DNA from: Runella aurantiaca | GTDB taxonomy: Bacteria; Bacteroidota; Bacteroidia; Cytophagales; Spirosomataceae | DNA length: 64,000 nucleotides | Reading direction: 5' to 3' | Assembly: GCF_003339505.1 (NCBI RefSeq) | Contig: NZ_QPIW01000036.1 | Span: forward strand, 1-64,000 | Part shown: positions 26,811-36,252 of the stretch, one piece after another | How the letters are laid out: every line of letters starts with the position of its first letter | Numbering within the stretch: position 1 is the first letter of the stretch | The notes under the pieces: model-generated | Database searches by the model: none | Told to the model about the DNA's origin: nothing | Seen by the model: the letters and a program-made list of their open reading frames with translations, nothing else | Program-made: the position numbers and the translations under genes

Positions 26811-28278
26811 GCTATTCCATTGGCTTATCGTGGCGCTGCTCAGTGGGCTAACGGGTTGTGATTTTGTCGGCCAATACTTCAAAAAAGAAGTCACCCAGCC
26901 CCAAGATACCTATGCATGCCCCATGAAATGCGAAGGCAATAAAACCTACGACGCCCCTAGCTCTTGTCCCGTCTGTGGCATGGATTTGGTCAAAGTGACT
27001 TCTCATTCATCGCACGCCGATACGGCCGTGGTAATGATGGGCCAACGACGAAAAACGGGCAAAAAGTACTATTGCACCATGAAATGCGAAGGCGAAAAAA
27101 CCTACGATACCCCTGGACAATGCCCAGTGTGCGGGATGGATTTGGTGGAAAAAAAAGAGACCGTCACTGACGAACAACTCTCCGCCGACGATAGTTTGGC
27201 AATACTGGTCAAACCTACTTACGAATACGTATTAAGTGGTGTCAAGACCGTTCAGCCCCAACGTCGCTCGCAACAGTTGGTGGTTAATGCCTTTGGTTTT
27301 TTATCCTATGATGCTCAGGCACTGAGCAGTATTGCCACACGATTTGGCGGTAGAATTGAGCGTTTGTACATCCGTTACCCTTTTCAAACGATACGCAAAG
27401 GCCAAAAAATCATGGACATTTACAGCCCTGACATCGTTACAGCGCAACAAAACTTAATTTTTCTACTCCAAAATGACGCCGAAAATCAAACGCTTATTGA
27501 TAATGCTCGTCAGCGCCTGCTCCTTTTGGGATTAACTTCCGACCAACTCAAATCAGTAGAGCAAAGTAAAAAACCAATCATGCAACTCAGCATTTATAGT
27601 CCCTACAGCGGCATCATCGTTGAAGGCAGCGCAGGGAAGATACCCATGCCTTCTGCTGGAAGCAATCGAATGAATGAAGGCATGGGGGGAAACAAGTCTG
27701 CCGCCCAGATTGCACCGCCACCCATAACTACAAATGGCGAATTGGCATTAAAAGAAGGAATGTACGTACAAAAAGGACAGCGTTTGTTTGAGGTTCAAAA
27801 TACTCATTCGGTATGGGCAATGCTAGAGTTCTATCCGACGGATGTTCCCAAGGTTAAGGTGGGACAATCGGTAATGCTTGAACTTGAGGGGGGGGCGGAG
27901 AATCAATTTTTCGGTAAAATCAATTACCTCGAACCCCTGATTACGACCAACAACCGAAATCCAAGGGCGCGGGTGTATGTGCCCAATCCAAGTGGTAATC
28001 TAAAAATTGGTTCATTGGTCAAAGCATCAATCAATGCGGGAACTCAAAACGGGCTATGGGTCCCTTCTTCTGCGCTTCTCGATATGGGTCGCGAAAAAAT
28101 GGCATTTGTGCGTAAAGCAGGCGTTTTTCGTTCACGAACCGTCCAAACAGGATTGCAGGAAGGAAACTGGGTGGAGGTGTTGTCGGGCCTTACGAGCGAG
28201 GAAACCATCGCAGAAAATGCCCAATTCCTGATGGACAGCGAAAGTTTTGTCAAATCAAATGAACTATCAAGAAGATGA
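26785..28278 (+). CDS. CusB-like adaptor with two heavy-metal-binding domains
   Basis: Periplasmic adaptor of 497 residues with a lipoprotein signal (LTGCDF). Two heavy-metal-binding domains come first, at about 43-70 and 92-119, each of the form Y-x-C-x-MKCEG-KTYD...CPVCGMDL. The adaptor body follows: lipoyl halves, a hairpin (SPDIVTAQQNLIFLLQND) and barrel domains to FVKSNELSRR. It overlaps the end of the TolC-like gene by 26 bases and the next adaptor gene by 4 bases. The duplicated metal modules may capture Cu and hand it to the pump. Confidence 0.88.
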   Translation: MKKNWKKGKLFHWLIVALLSGLTGCDFVGQYFKKEVTQPQDTYACPMKCEGNKTYDAPSSCPVCGMDLVKVTSHSSHADTAVVMMGQRRKTGKKYYCTMKCEGEKTYDTPGQCPVCGMDLVEKKETVTDEQLSADDSLAILVKPTYEYVLSGVKTVQPQRRSQQLVVNAFGFLSYDAQALSSIATRFGGRIERLYIRYPFQTIRKGQKIMDIYSPDIVTAQQNLIFLLQNDAENQTLIDNARQRLLLLGLTSDQLKSVEQSKKPIMQLSIYSPYSGIIVEGSAGKIPMPSAGSNRMNEGMGGNKSAAQIAPPPITTNGELALKEGMYVQKGQRLFEVQNTHSVWAMLEFYPTDVPKVKVGQSVMLELEGGAENQFFGKINYLEPLITTNNRNPRARVYVPNPSGNLKIGSLVKASINAGTQNGLWVPSSALLDMGREKMAFVRKAGVFRSRTVQTGLQEGNWVEVLSGLTSEETIAENAQFLMDSESFVKSNELSRR

Positions 28279-29483
28279 AAAGAAGGGCATTTATACATAC
28301 AGTCAGTTGGGCAAGTCTCACGGTAGTATGGGAAGCTTGCATGTCCAAAAACGGCGAGCAGGTGCCAGATAACGTATTTTACACCTGTTCTATGGACCCA
28401 CAGGTGATGGAAAAAAAGCCTGGTACCTGCCCCATCTGCAAAATGGCATTGACCAAAATTGTAGTAGACCCAAATATGAAAAATGCGGGGCTGAAATTGA
28501 GCGACCAACAAAAGCAATTGGCCAATATTCAAATCGAAACGGTTGCCCTGCGCCCCTTGGGGGAAGAGATTACGCTAGCCGCCATCCTGACCGAAAACAA
28601 AGATAAACTCGCTACTGTGACGGCACGGGTGGCAGGGCGTATTGAGCGCTTATTGGTGCGGAATGTCGGTGAATTTGTGCGCGTTGGACAACCCATTTAT
28701 GAGGTATATAGTGAAGAACTGTCGGCGGCGCAACAGGATTACCTTATAGCCGTTCAAAAACAAAAAGTACTGAAAGATGCTGATGTCAATTTCAGGCAAT
28801 TGACCGAAGCCGCCAAAAACAAACTGTTGCTTTGGGGGATGAATGAGGGGCAGATTGCAGAACTGGAAAAGGAAGGACTTCCTCAGAAAAAGTTGACGGT
28901 TTTCAGCCGCTACGCGGGAGCCGTCACGGAGGTGCTGGCCGACGAAGGAACCTACATAAGTGAAGGTACAACCGTATTAAAGCTCGCCGATTTGAGCACC
29001 CTTTGGGCAGAGGGACAATTGTATATGACGGAGTTGTCTATTCTGAACCAAACCCAAGAGGCTTTAGTGGAGATGCCCTATTTCCCAGGCCGTATTCTCA
29101 AAGGAAAAGTCAATTTCGTCAATCCAGAAGTGCAGACTTCTAGCAAAATCCTGACCATTCGGGTGGATATCGCCAATGGAAAAAAAGAATATCAACCAGG
29201 AATGCAGGCCTACGTTACGCTGAAAGGAACCGTAAAAAATATGATTGCGGTACCGACAAACGCGCTTATTCAGGACACAAACGGCGTGACGGTGTGGCTA
29301 GAAAATGCCGAAGGTGCATTTGAAAGCCGCATGGTAAGCGTAGGCATGACCAATAAAGATTATACAGAAATCACCGACGGCCTAAAAGCAGGTGAAAAAG
29401 TGGTGATTTCCGGGGCCTATCTGCTCAACAGCGAATACATTTTCAAAAAAGGCAGCAACCCAATGGAAGGACATAAAATGTAG
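28275..29483 (+). CDS. Second CusB-like adaptor
   Basis: 402 residues; the start overlaps the previous stop as ATGA. After a signal segment (SWASLTVVWEACMSK, possible lipobox Cys22) there is one heavy-metal-binding domain (YTCSMDPQVMEKKPGTCPIC), then adaptor domains: RIERLLVRNVGEFVRVGQPI, a hairpin YSEELSAAQQDYLIAVQ and a barrel region. Two different adaptors in one operon suggest a hetero-oligomeric ring or alternative partners for the split pump. Confidence 0.88.
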   Translation: MKRRAFIHTVSWASLTVVWEACMSKNGEQVPDNVFYTCSMDPQVMEKKPGTCPICKMALTKIVVDPNMKNAGLKLSDQQKQLANIQIETVALRPLGEEITLAAILTENKDKLATVTARVAGRIERLLVRNVGEFVRVGQPIYEVYSEELSAAQQDYLIAVQKQKVLKDADVNFRQLTEAAKNKLLLWGMNEGQIAELEKEGLPQKKLTVFSRYAGAVTEVLADEGTYISEGTTVLKLADLSTLWAEGQLYMTELSILNQTQEALVEMPYFPGRILKGKVNFVNPEVQTSSKILTIRVDIANGKKEYQPGMQAYVTLKGTVKNMIAVPTNALIQDTNGVTVWLENAEGAFESRMVSVGMTNKDYTEITDGLKAGEKVVISGAYLLNSEYIFKKGSNPMEGHKM

Positions 29484-29631
29484 TATCAAAGATATTGAAA
29501 ATCAGGAAGAATGAACCGTTTAAAGGCGATCAAAAAACATAATTGATGTCATTGGGCTACCCTTGTTCTAGCTGTGCCCTTTAAGAGTACTTTTTTAATC
29601 AAAAACCAATTTTAACTCAATTTTTCTAAAA

Positions 29632-29886
29632 ATGACAAACTCCCAAATTTTCCGAATTGGGGTTTTTATCACCCTGCTGTCTTTCGTTTCAATGTCAGTT
29701 TTTGCGCAGGTAAATTACAAACAGTCTTTTAATCTCCATAAAGACGGCAAAATCATTGACAACAAAGGCAAGGTAATCGGCTATGTACACGATAGTTTCA
29801 AAGGCAGTGCCTGTTCGATTCATTGCTTTCAAAACAGCATGGCTAAAAATGCTGACGGTAGCCGCTTAAAACACCAACAAAAATAG
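29632..29886 (+). CDS. Small secreted hypothetical protein
   Basis: 84 residues with a clear signal peptide (ITLLSFVSMSVFAQ). The mature part has a short beta-like repeat (FNLHKDGKIIDNKGKVIGYV) and two cysteines in SACSIHCFQ, four residues apart with a His between, a possible metal site. I recognise no family. It lies inside the copper island with a 148-base gap behind the adaptors. Confidence 0.6.
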   Translation: MTNSQIFRIGVFITLLSFVSMSVFAQVNYKQSFNLHKDGKIIDNKGKVIGYVHDSFKGSACSIHCFQNSMAKNADGSRLKHQQK

Positions 29887-29932
29887 GGTAAGTTGTTTCA
29901 ACTCACCCCCTAATTTAACAACTCAAAATTCA

Positions 29933-30802
29933 ATGAAGAAACCACTCATTTTCGCCTTTATGGCAACAGGCCTTTCGGCAAATGCCCAATTGAACTTCCC
30001 TGCCCCAAGCCCCGAAGCCCACTTTACACAGCAAGTTGGTTTTGCTCGTATTACGGTTAAATATGAGCGCCCTTTGGCGCGTGGACGCAAAATCATGGGA
30101 GGCTTAGTGCCCTATGACGGCGAACTCTGGCGAACAGGCGCAGGCGATTGCTCCACCATTAAATTTAGTGAAGACATTACAATTGGTGGTCAAAAAGTAC
30201 CCGCAGGAAACTATTCACTTTTCTCAATTCCAAATGCGAATGAATGGACGATTGTGCTAAATCGTGATACGACCTTGCACGGTACGGGTGGATATGATCA
30301 AACAAAAGATTTAGTCCGATTCAAAGCAAAACCTGAAATGGTGGGTCGTTATTATGAAGCTTTTACGATTGAAATTCAGGATATTATTAAAAACAACGCC
30401 AACCTGTATTTGGCTTGGGAAAATACCTCAATAAAAATCCCCATCCAGACTACTGCTGATGAAAAAATCATGGCAGAAATCAAGAAAAAAATCATTGACG
30501 ATAAAGGAAGTCGTCCCATGCTATTGTTTCAAGCTGCTAATTATTACTACGAAAACGATAAAGATATCCAGCAAGCACTTATATGGATTCAGCAAGCAAC
30601 GGCGCAGGAAGCCAAAGCTAATTTTTTGATAACCCAAGCTCGTATCCAGATGAAAGCGGGTAAACACAGCGAAGCGATAGCATCCGCAAAAAAATCAGCA
30701 GAGGTTGCTCGTGCCGACAAAAACGAAGCCGCTGCTAAAATCGCGGAGGCGTTTATCGCGGATATGGGTAACAGCGGCAGTAAAATGGAACATAAACACT
30801 AA
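29933..30802 (+). CDS. DUF2911 family secreted protein
   Basis: 289 residues with a signal peptide (FMATGLSANAQ). DUF2911 fills about residues 22-165: QVGFARITVKYERPLARGRK, GELWRTGAGDCSTIKF, VPAGNYSLFSIPNANEWTIV. The C-terminal 120 residues are helical and TPR-like, ending in a His/Met-rich tail (SGSKMEHKH). DUF2911 is widespread in Bacteroidota without a known activity; the tail and the neighbourhood suggest a role in copper stress. Confidence 0.82.
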   Translation: MKKPLIFAFMATGLSANAQLNFPAPSPEAHFTQQVGFARITVKYERPLARGRKIMGGLVPYDGELWRTGAGDCSTIKFSEDITIGGQKVPAGNYSLFSIPNANEWTIVLNRDTTLHGTGGYDQTKDLVRFKAKPEMVGRYYEAFTIEIQDIIKNNANLYLAWENTSIKIPIQTTADEKIMAEIKKKIIDDKGSRPMLLFQAANYYYENDKDIQQALIWIQQATAQEAKANFLITQARIQMKAGKHSEAIASAKKSAEVARADKNEAAAKIAEAFIADMGNSGSKMEHKH

Positions 30803-30891
30803 TTCGACATTACCCAAGCAACTTTCAACCAAATCATCCAAAATATTTAAGCAATAGGCTATAAAGTAATTAAACATAAAACTTTAGTAAA

Positions 30892-31101
30892 ATGACAACT
30901 TTCATTTTGCAATCCAAAATTACTTGCCCTAAGTGTGGCCATCAAAAAACAGAAACCATGCCTACGGATACTTGTCAATTCTTTTATGATTGTGAGCATT
31001 GCAAAACCGTACTGAAGCCCAAAAATGGTGATTGTTGCGTGTATTGTAGTTATGGTGATGTGCCTTGTCCATCGATTCAACAAAACCAGAGTTGTTGCTG
31101 A
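30892..31101 (+). CDS. GDCCVxC domain small metal-binding protein
   Basis: 69 residues, cysteine-rich (11 Cys): ITCPKCGHQKTETMPTDTC, then CEHCKTVLKPKNGDCCVYC and a terminal QSCC. The GDCCVYC element defines a family of small proteins found beside mercury and copper transport genes. It has no signal peptide and would bind metal in the cytoplasm, perhaps as a chaperone for the P-type ATPase encoded downstream. Confidence 0.82.
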   Translation: MTTFILQSKITCPKCGHQKTETMPTDTCQFFYDCEHCKTVLKPKNGDCCVYCSYGDVPCPSIQQNQSCC

Positions 31102-31198
31102 TGAAATCTTTTATTTAGTAGTAAAAGTCAACTTGAGAAACTTAGTTTATTAATTCTCTTATTTTCAATTATTCATCTTTTAAAACCAATTCAAACCA

Positions 31199-31672
31199 AT
31201 GAAAAAAACAATCATTTTCGCCTTTGCACTTTTGGTTTCAGCAGTATCGTTTGCCCAACACGAGGGACACAACATGACTAAAATGGGCATTGAACCCGTT
31301 TTGACCGCATACTTTAAAGTCAAAAATGCACTGGTCGCGTCTGATGCCAAAGCCACGGCGGCTGAAGCCAAGGTATTGTCAGCAGCCGTAAAAAAAGCGG
31401 GTAAAATGATCGGTGCCGATGCCGTCAAAGCCGCCGATGCCATGGCAAAAAGCTCGGATATTGATACCCAACGCGCCCAACTTGGCACCTTGACAAAGGC
31501 AGTATATGCCGCCGCTAAAACCATGAAGCCCGGAGGTACGGTGTATTATGATTTCTGTCCGATGGCCAATAATAACACAGGCGGCTATTGGTTGAGCGAA
31601 AAGAAAGAAATCGCCAATCCCTATTTTGGAGATGCCATGCTTAAATGCGGAAAAGTGAAAGAAACACTTTAA
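31199..31672 (+). CDS. DUF3347 family periplasmic protein
   Basis: 157 residues with a signal peptide (FAFALLVSAVSFAQ). The DUF3347 helical domain (EPVLTAYFKVKNALVASDAK) is followed by YDFCPMANNNTGGYWLSEKK and a final Cys (LKCGK). CPM and the last Cys, with the HEGHNM stretch after the signal, could bind copper. In other Bacteroidota this domain is often fused to CusB adaptors. It overlaps the next gene by one base (TAATG). Confidence 0.82.
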   Translation: MKKTIIFAFALLVSAVSFAQHEGHNMTKMGIEPVLTAYFKVKNALVASDAKATAAEAKVLSAAVKKAGKMIGADAVKAADAMAKSSDIDTQRAQLGTLTKAVYAAAKTMKPGGTVYYDFCPMANNNTGGYWLSEKKEIANPYFGDAMLKCGKVKETL

Positions 31673-32439
31673 TGAAAAAAAGTGATTTCCACCGTAAGAT
31701 TCGCAAGAGCCACCGCTATTTAGGGGTGGCTCTTGGAATCCAATTTTTGTTTTGGACCATCAGCGGGCTGTATTTCAGTTGGTCCAACATGGATGATGTC
31801 CACGGCGACCCTCAAAAACGCGCCGTCCCGTTGTTTAAGGTCAATCAAGCGTGGGTCTCTCCCTCCATTATTATTGATTCCTTACGGGCCCATGCGCCCG
31901 TTGACTCCATTATTGGTTTAGAAAGCATTGAGTTATTTGGAAAGCCATTTTATCAAATTCACTATACTGTATCAAAAGTGCACCTTCATTCGGGCAGCCA
32001 CGTTTGCCTAGCCAATGCCGAAACTGGTAAACTTCGCCCCGCGCTTAGTCAGGCTGAGGCGGTAGTGCTTGCTCAAAATCGGTTTGTCGGCGACCCCAAG
32101 GTGGAAAAAGTAGAATTTTTGACCCAAACAAATGGGCACCATGAATACCGTAACCTTCCTTTGCCCGCCTATGCCGTTACTTTTGGAAAACCCGTAAGTA
32201 CTACGGTTTATATCGCTGCGGAGCTGGGCACTGTCCAGAAATACCGTAATACCAAATGGCGGATTTTTGATTTTTTGTGGATGTTGCACCTGATGGATTA
32301 TGAAAGCCGGGATAATTTATCCAATGGATTGTTACGCGCCTTTTCTCTCTTCGGGTTACTGACAGTTGCCTCGGGGTTTACCTTATTTTGGGTGAGTCGA
32401 AAAACCACAGTTCAAAAAAAGAACCAGAAAATGAGTTGA
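31672..32439 (+). CDS. PepSY domain membrane protein
   Basis: 255 residues from the ATG at 31672. A helix near 18-38 (YLGVALGIQFLFWTISGLYF), a periplasmic region with a PepSY-like segment (LSQAEAVVLAQNRFVGDPKV) and a second helix near 225-245 (RAFSLFGLLTVASGFTLFWV) give the short PepSY-TM layout. Such proteins accompany metal transport and iron reductase systems in Bacteroidota. It lies directly before the copper ATPase gene. Confidence 0.82.
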   Translation: MKKSDFHRKIRKSHRYLGVALGIQFLFWTISGLYFSWSNMDDVHGDPQKRAVPLFKVNQAWVSPSIIIDSLRAHAPVDSIIGLESIELFGKPFYQIHYTVSKVHLHSGSHVCLANAETGKLRPALSQAEAVVLAQNRFVGDPKVEKVEFLTQTNGHHEYRNLPLPAYAVTFGKPVSTTVYIAAELGTVQKYRNTKWRIFDFLWMLHLMDYESRDNLSNGLLRAFSLFGLLTVASGFTLFWVSRKTTVQKKNQKMS

Positions 32440-32465
32440 TTATCTACGTTTGATAAATACTATTT

Positions 32466-34526
32466 ATGAACCACAAACATAATCATTCGACCAACGGCGG
32501 GAACCAACCACCTGCTGGCCACGCAGCTCACTCCGCTGAGCATCTGGGGGAACATTCTGGACATGGTAAAAACCCAAAACACGGTGAAGCGGGGCATGAC
32601 CATTCTGGCATGATTGACGATTTCAAGAAGAGATTCTACGTAAGTTTATTTCTTACGGTTCCAATCTTGGTGTTGTCAGACATGATTCAGCACTGGTCAG
32701 GTTTTCAATTAGAATTTGAGGGGAGAAAATACCTTCTTTTAGCCCTTTCAACCGCACTTTTTTGGTACGGAGGAAAACCTTTTTTGGAGGGTTGTTGGGA
32801 GGAACTAAAAAATCGCTTACCGGGAATGATGACCCTCATCACAATGGCGATTATTGTCGCGTTCGTATATAGTGCAGCTACCGTTTTTGGATTTCCAGGG
32901 ATGGATTTCTTTTGGGAACTGGCCACCCTTATTGTCATCATGCTATTGGGGCATTGGCTCGAAATGCGTTCCGTTTCGGGGGCTTCAAAAGCGTTGGAGC
33001 TACTCGTAAAGATGATACCCGCCGAAGCGCACATGTATCACGGGGCTATGTTGCACGATATGCCCGTAGAAGAACTCAAACCCAACGACCGAATTCTGGT
33101 TCGTCCAGGCGAAAAAATACCCGTAGACGGCATCATTGTGAAAGGTGAAAGCTACCTAAACGAATCTATGCTCACGGGAGAATCGACCCCCGTACTAAAA
33201 AAGTCAGGGGAAAAAGTAATTGCAGGAGCCATTAATGGGAATGGTTCACTCGACATAAGCGTAGAGCAAACAGGAGAAGGAACGTACCTTGCGAAGGTAA
33301 TTCAAATGGTAAAAGAAGCCCAAAACACAAAATCTTCTACCCAACGATTAGCCGACCGTGCCGCTTTTTGGCTTACCATCGTGGCATTGGTGATGGGCAT
33401 CGGCACCCTGACTGCCTGGGTGGTATTGGGTCAAACGTGGGCTTATGCTATTGAAAGGATGGTCACGGTGATGGTGATTTCTTGTCCGCACGCATTAGGA
33501 TTAGCTATCCCGTTGGTCGTGGCTATTTCTACCACCCTTGCCGCCAAAAATGGATTGTTGATTCGTAATCGTACGGCGTTTGAAAACGCCCGAAAAATAA
33601 CAACATTGATTTTTGATAAAACAGGAACACTTACCACGGGTATTTTTGGCGTAACCCGCATGGGCAGTTTTTTACCTTCAGTTTCTGAAAACGAACTATT
33701 GGGATTGGCGGCGGCCTTAGAACAAAACTCAGAGCACCCGATTGCGACGGGAATAATCAATGAAGCTAAGAAACTAAACCTCGACATTCCAACCGTAGAC
33801 GGCTTTGAAGCCATTACTGGAAAAGGCGTTTCAGGAAAAGTAAGAGAAAAAAAGGTGTTGATCGTCAGCCCTGGTTATTTGCGGGAAAACCAACTTTTGA
33901 TTCCCAATAAAGCCATTGGCGACGCCTCCGAAACCATTGTTTTTATTTTGATTGATAGTCAATTAGGAGGATTCATTGCATTGGCCGATCAATTGCGGGA
34001 ATCATCAGCCGAAGCCATTAAAATAGTTAATGACCAAGGAATAAAAACCTTCATGCTTACGGGAGATAACAAAACAGTAGCCAAAACGGTGAGTGAAAAA
34101 TTGGGCATGACTGGTTTTATGGCGGAAGTACTGCCTCATCAAAAATTAGATAAAATCAAAGAGCAACAACAAAAAGGGGAGTTCGTGGCCATGACAGGTG
34201 ACGGCGTCAATGATGCTCCCGCTCTTGCGCAAGCAGATATTGGGATTGCTATAGGTTCGGGGACAGATGTGGCCGCCGAAACTGCCGATATTATCCTCGT
34301 CAACAGCGACCCCAAAGATGTGGCTTCTTTGATTCAGTTTGGACGAGCCACCTACCAAAAAATGATTCAGAACTTAGTTTGGGCAACGGCTTATAATGTC
34401 ATTACGCTGCCACTTGCTACTGGTTTCATCCCTGGCATCGTTATTTCGCCCGCCATTGGTGCAGTCTTTATGAGCCTCAGCACCATTATTGTGGCTATTA
34501 ATGCGCAAATGCTTCGAATTCGATAG
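32466..34526 (+). CDS. copB: Copper-translocating P-type ATPase (CopB type)
   Basis: P1B-type ATPase of 686 residues. The N-terminal 55 residues are histidine-rich and replace the usual HMA domains. Landmarks in order: membrane helices from about 60, GESTPV-type TGES loop, the metal-site motif SCPHALGLAIP (CPH, as in CopB rather than CPC), DKTGTLTTG with the phosphorylated Asp, SEHPIATGI, and TGDGVNDAPAL. CPH enzymes are assigned to copper (Cu+/Cu2+) or silver export. It would supply copper to the periplasmic oxidase and Cus pump. Confidence 0.92.
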   Translation: MNHKHNHSTNGGNQPPAGHAAHSAEHLGEHSGHGKNPKHGEAGHDHSGMIDDFKKRFYVSLFLTVPILVLSDMIQHWSGFQLEFEGRKYLLLALSTALFWYGGKPFLEGCWEELKNRLPGMMTLITMAIIVAFVYSAATVFGFPGMDFFWELATLIVIMLLGHWLEMRSVSGASKALELLVKMIPAEAHMYHGAMLHDMPVEELKPNDRILVRPGEKIPVDGIIVKGESYLNESMLTGESTPVLKKSGEKVIAGAINGNGSLDISVEQTGEGTYLAKVIQMVKEAQNTKSSTQRLADRAAFWLTIVALVMGIGTLTAWVVLGQTWAYAIERMVTVMVISCPHALGLAIPLVVAISTTLAAKNGLLIRNRTAFENARKITTLIFDKTGTLTTGIFGVTRMGSFLPSVSENELLGLAAALEQNSEHPIATGIINEAKKLNLDIPTVDGFEAITGKGVSGKVREKKVLIVSPGYLRENQLLIPNKAIGDASETIVFILIDSQLGGFIALADQLRESSAEAIKIVNDQGIKTFMLTGDNKTVAKTVSEKLGMTGFMAEVLPHQKLDKIKEQQQKGEFVAMTGDGVNDAPALAQADIGIAIGSGTDVAAETADIILVNSDPKDVASLIQFGRATYQKMIQNLVWATAYNVITLPLATGFIPGIVISPAIGAVFMSLSTIIVAINAQMLRIR

Positions 34527-34561
34527 CGTTTTAAAGAAAATATACACCACATTTTATAAAT

Positions 34562-35776
34562 ATGGTTATAACCTCCAGCAAGGGTAAAAAATGGCTCTTG
34601 ATATTAGGCCGCTCAATAGAAAAAATCAGGGGAGCCTATCATTTGTTTCGTCACATGATGTTGACGAGAGGATTATTCTGGATTTATGGGGTTTTGGGGG
34701 TCAGACTCTTAAACAAGCAGGAAACGGACGATTTTTTATCTCCTTTTCAATTGATTGAGCACCCCGAAAACCTACTTCACATGCCAGAAGTAGTTGATGT
34801 AATAGATACAAAAAAACGTTACTTTTTACCCACTTTGGCTAAAACCGACCGTATCATGGTCTGGAAGTTTGCCGCCCAGAATGGTAAAATTACTTTACTT
34901 CCTTATGGCGCAGTCCACCTAAGCAATAAAGTAGTTTGTACCGATACCAATAATACTGACTTTTATCGTAACACATTGCATCGAAAAAAACGAATCCATC
35001 TTGACGCTGAGGTACTGATTGTACCGTGGAGCCACTATATCGACGGATTTGTATGGGGAGGATATTATGATTTTTTACTGCTGGTGGTTGGAAAACTTTG
35101 TCGAATGAAAGAGGTATTACCACCATCAACCTTCGACAAGGCAATCATCTCCTACCCCCTTTTTAATACTTCTTATGAGCGCGAGTATTTTGAATTGTTA
35201 GAAATTGATTTGCACCGCGTAAAAGACAGTAGAAGCTATCGAATTACGCCTAAAGAATGTATTCTTGGAAACAATGGGCATTGGTTTTATCCAAATGCGG
35301 CAGACATACACGCCCTTCGTAAATACATTCTGCCTAAGTTTGTCGACCCAAGTGGAATACACAAAGAAGCGCGGATTTATATAAGTCGTAGCGGTCGTCG
35401 TCGAATTAAGAACGAAAATGAATTGATTACCCTCTTAAAGAAGTATGATTTTCAGATTATTGAAGACCGACCACGGACGGTTTTCGAGCAAATAGCTCTT
35501 TACCGAAATGCCACTTTTATCATTGGGCCTCACGGCGCTTCATTTTCCAACATCATATGGTGTCGATCTGGCACACATCTTTTTGAATTATTTTCCAAAA
35601 CCTACACCCCAGATTATTTTCGATATTTGGCAGAATTGTTGGGGCTTAAATACACTGCATATTATTATGATCAGGATGTTCCTCTCAAGTATTGGGCCGA
35701 CGGATTAGAAGATGATTTTACGGTGAATATTGAGGAAATCAAACAAATTCTGATGAGAGTGTTGACACAACTTTAG
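34562..35776 (+). CDS. Glycosyltransferase family 61 (DUF563) protein
   Basis: 404 residues without a signal peptide. The GT61/DUF563 pattern is visible in the C-terminal half: ARIYISRSGRRRIKNENELI, FEQIALYRNATFIIGPHGAS and FSNIIWCRSGTHLFELF. These enzymes transfer sugars to surface glycans. It starts 35 bases after the copper ATPase but has no evident link to copper, and marks the end of the island before the transposon fossils. Confidence 0.82.
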   Translation: MVITSSKGKKWLLILGRSIEKIRGAYHLFRHMMLTRGLFWIYGVLGVRLLNKQETDDFLSPFQLIEHPENLLHMPEVVDVIDTKKRYFLPTLAKTDRIMVWKFAAQNGKITLLPYGAVHLSNKVVCTDTNNTDFYRNTLHRKKRIHLDAEVLIVPWSHYIDGFVWGGYYDFLLLVVGKLCRMKEVLPPSTFDKAIISYPLFNTSYEREYFELLEIDLHRVKDSRSYRITPKECILGNNGHWFYPNAADIHALRKYILPKFVDPSGIHKEARIYISRSGRRRIKNENELITLLKKYDFQIIEDRPRTVFEQIALYRNATFIIGPHGASFSNIIWCRSGTHLFELFSKTYTPDYFRYLAELLGLKYTAYYYDQDVPLKYWADGLEDDFTVNIEEIKQILMRVLTQL

Positions 35777-35956
35777 TGCTTATAACTGTATGTTATAAAG
35801 TGAAAGTGGCAAGAAGCCGCTGGAAATAAAGAGAGATTTTAGGCAGCCAAAATGCTCTGACAAATCTAAAGGCCGCAGCGATCAAACTTAGATTTGAGAA
35901 CATTGTCTTTTTCAATCAATGCCGATTATCATAAAGTTTAATTAACTTCTCTAAGT

Positions 35957-35994
35957 GGGGTAGTTCTGCGGAATTGGAGATAATTCGTCATTTG
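35957..35994. repeat. Candidate Tn3-family terminal inverted repeat
   Basis: A 38-bp stretch starting GGGGTAGTTCTGCGGAATTG lies just outside the 3' end of a Tn3-type transposase fossil, which is where the terminal repeat of such a transposon belongs. The GGGGT start is typical of the family. A matching second end was not found in the window. Confidence 0.4.
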
Positions 35995-36072
35995 GCGGAT
36001 TGGGTTGGCAAAGAAGGTCTAGATAAGGGGAAATTTAACAGAGCCACCAGATCAAAAACAGTTTCCAGGCTT

Positions 36073-36250
36073 TCAATCCGTAAAATCATATTCCCCTCTC
36101 AGATTGATGTGATGCCAGGAATGGGTCGACGATTGCAGGATGGTGCGCAACAACTCCTGCAGTTCACTTTCGGTCGAGCATTGCCGTAAACGCTCCGATA
36201 GATACAGCAGGTTGTAGTAGTTAATTGCATTCATTTGGACGGCCAAGAAA
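36073..36250 (-). pseudogene. Tn3-family transposase C-terminal fragment
   Basis: The minus strand from about 36250 reads AVQMNAINYYNLLYLSERL, then SWHHINLRGEYDFTD before TGA (36075-36073). This is the conserved end of Tn3-family TnpA (N-A-I-N-Y-x-N-x-x-Y-L-S and W-x-H-I-N-L-x-G-x-Y). Everything upstream is missing; an ISAs1-type remnant begins at the breakpoint. The last residues after the motif also look lost by a frameshift. Confidence 0.6.
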
Positions 36251-36252
36251 TA

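Noticed and set aside
35779-35801. Inverted repeat TTATAAC-TGTAT-GTTATAA after the glycosyltransferase as terminator
   Set aside because: The stem is A/T only, short and lacks a T run; too weak to call.
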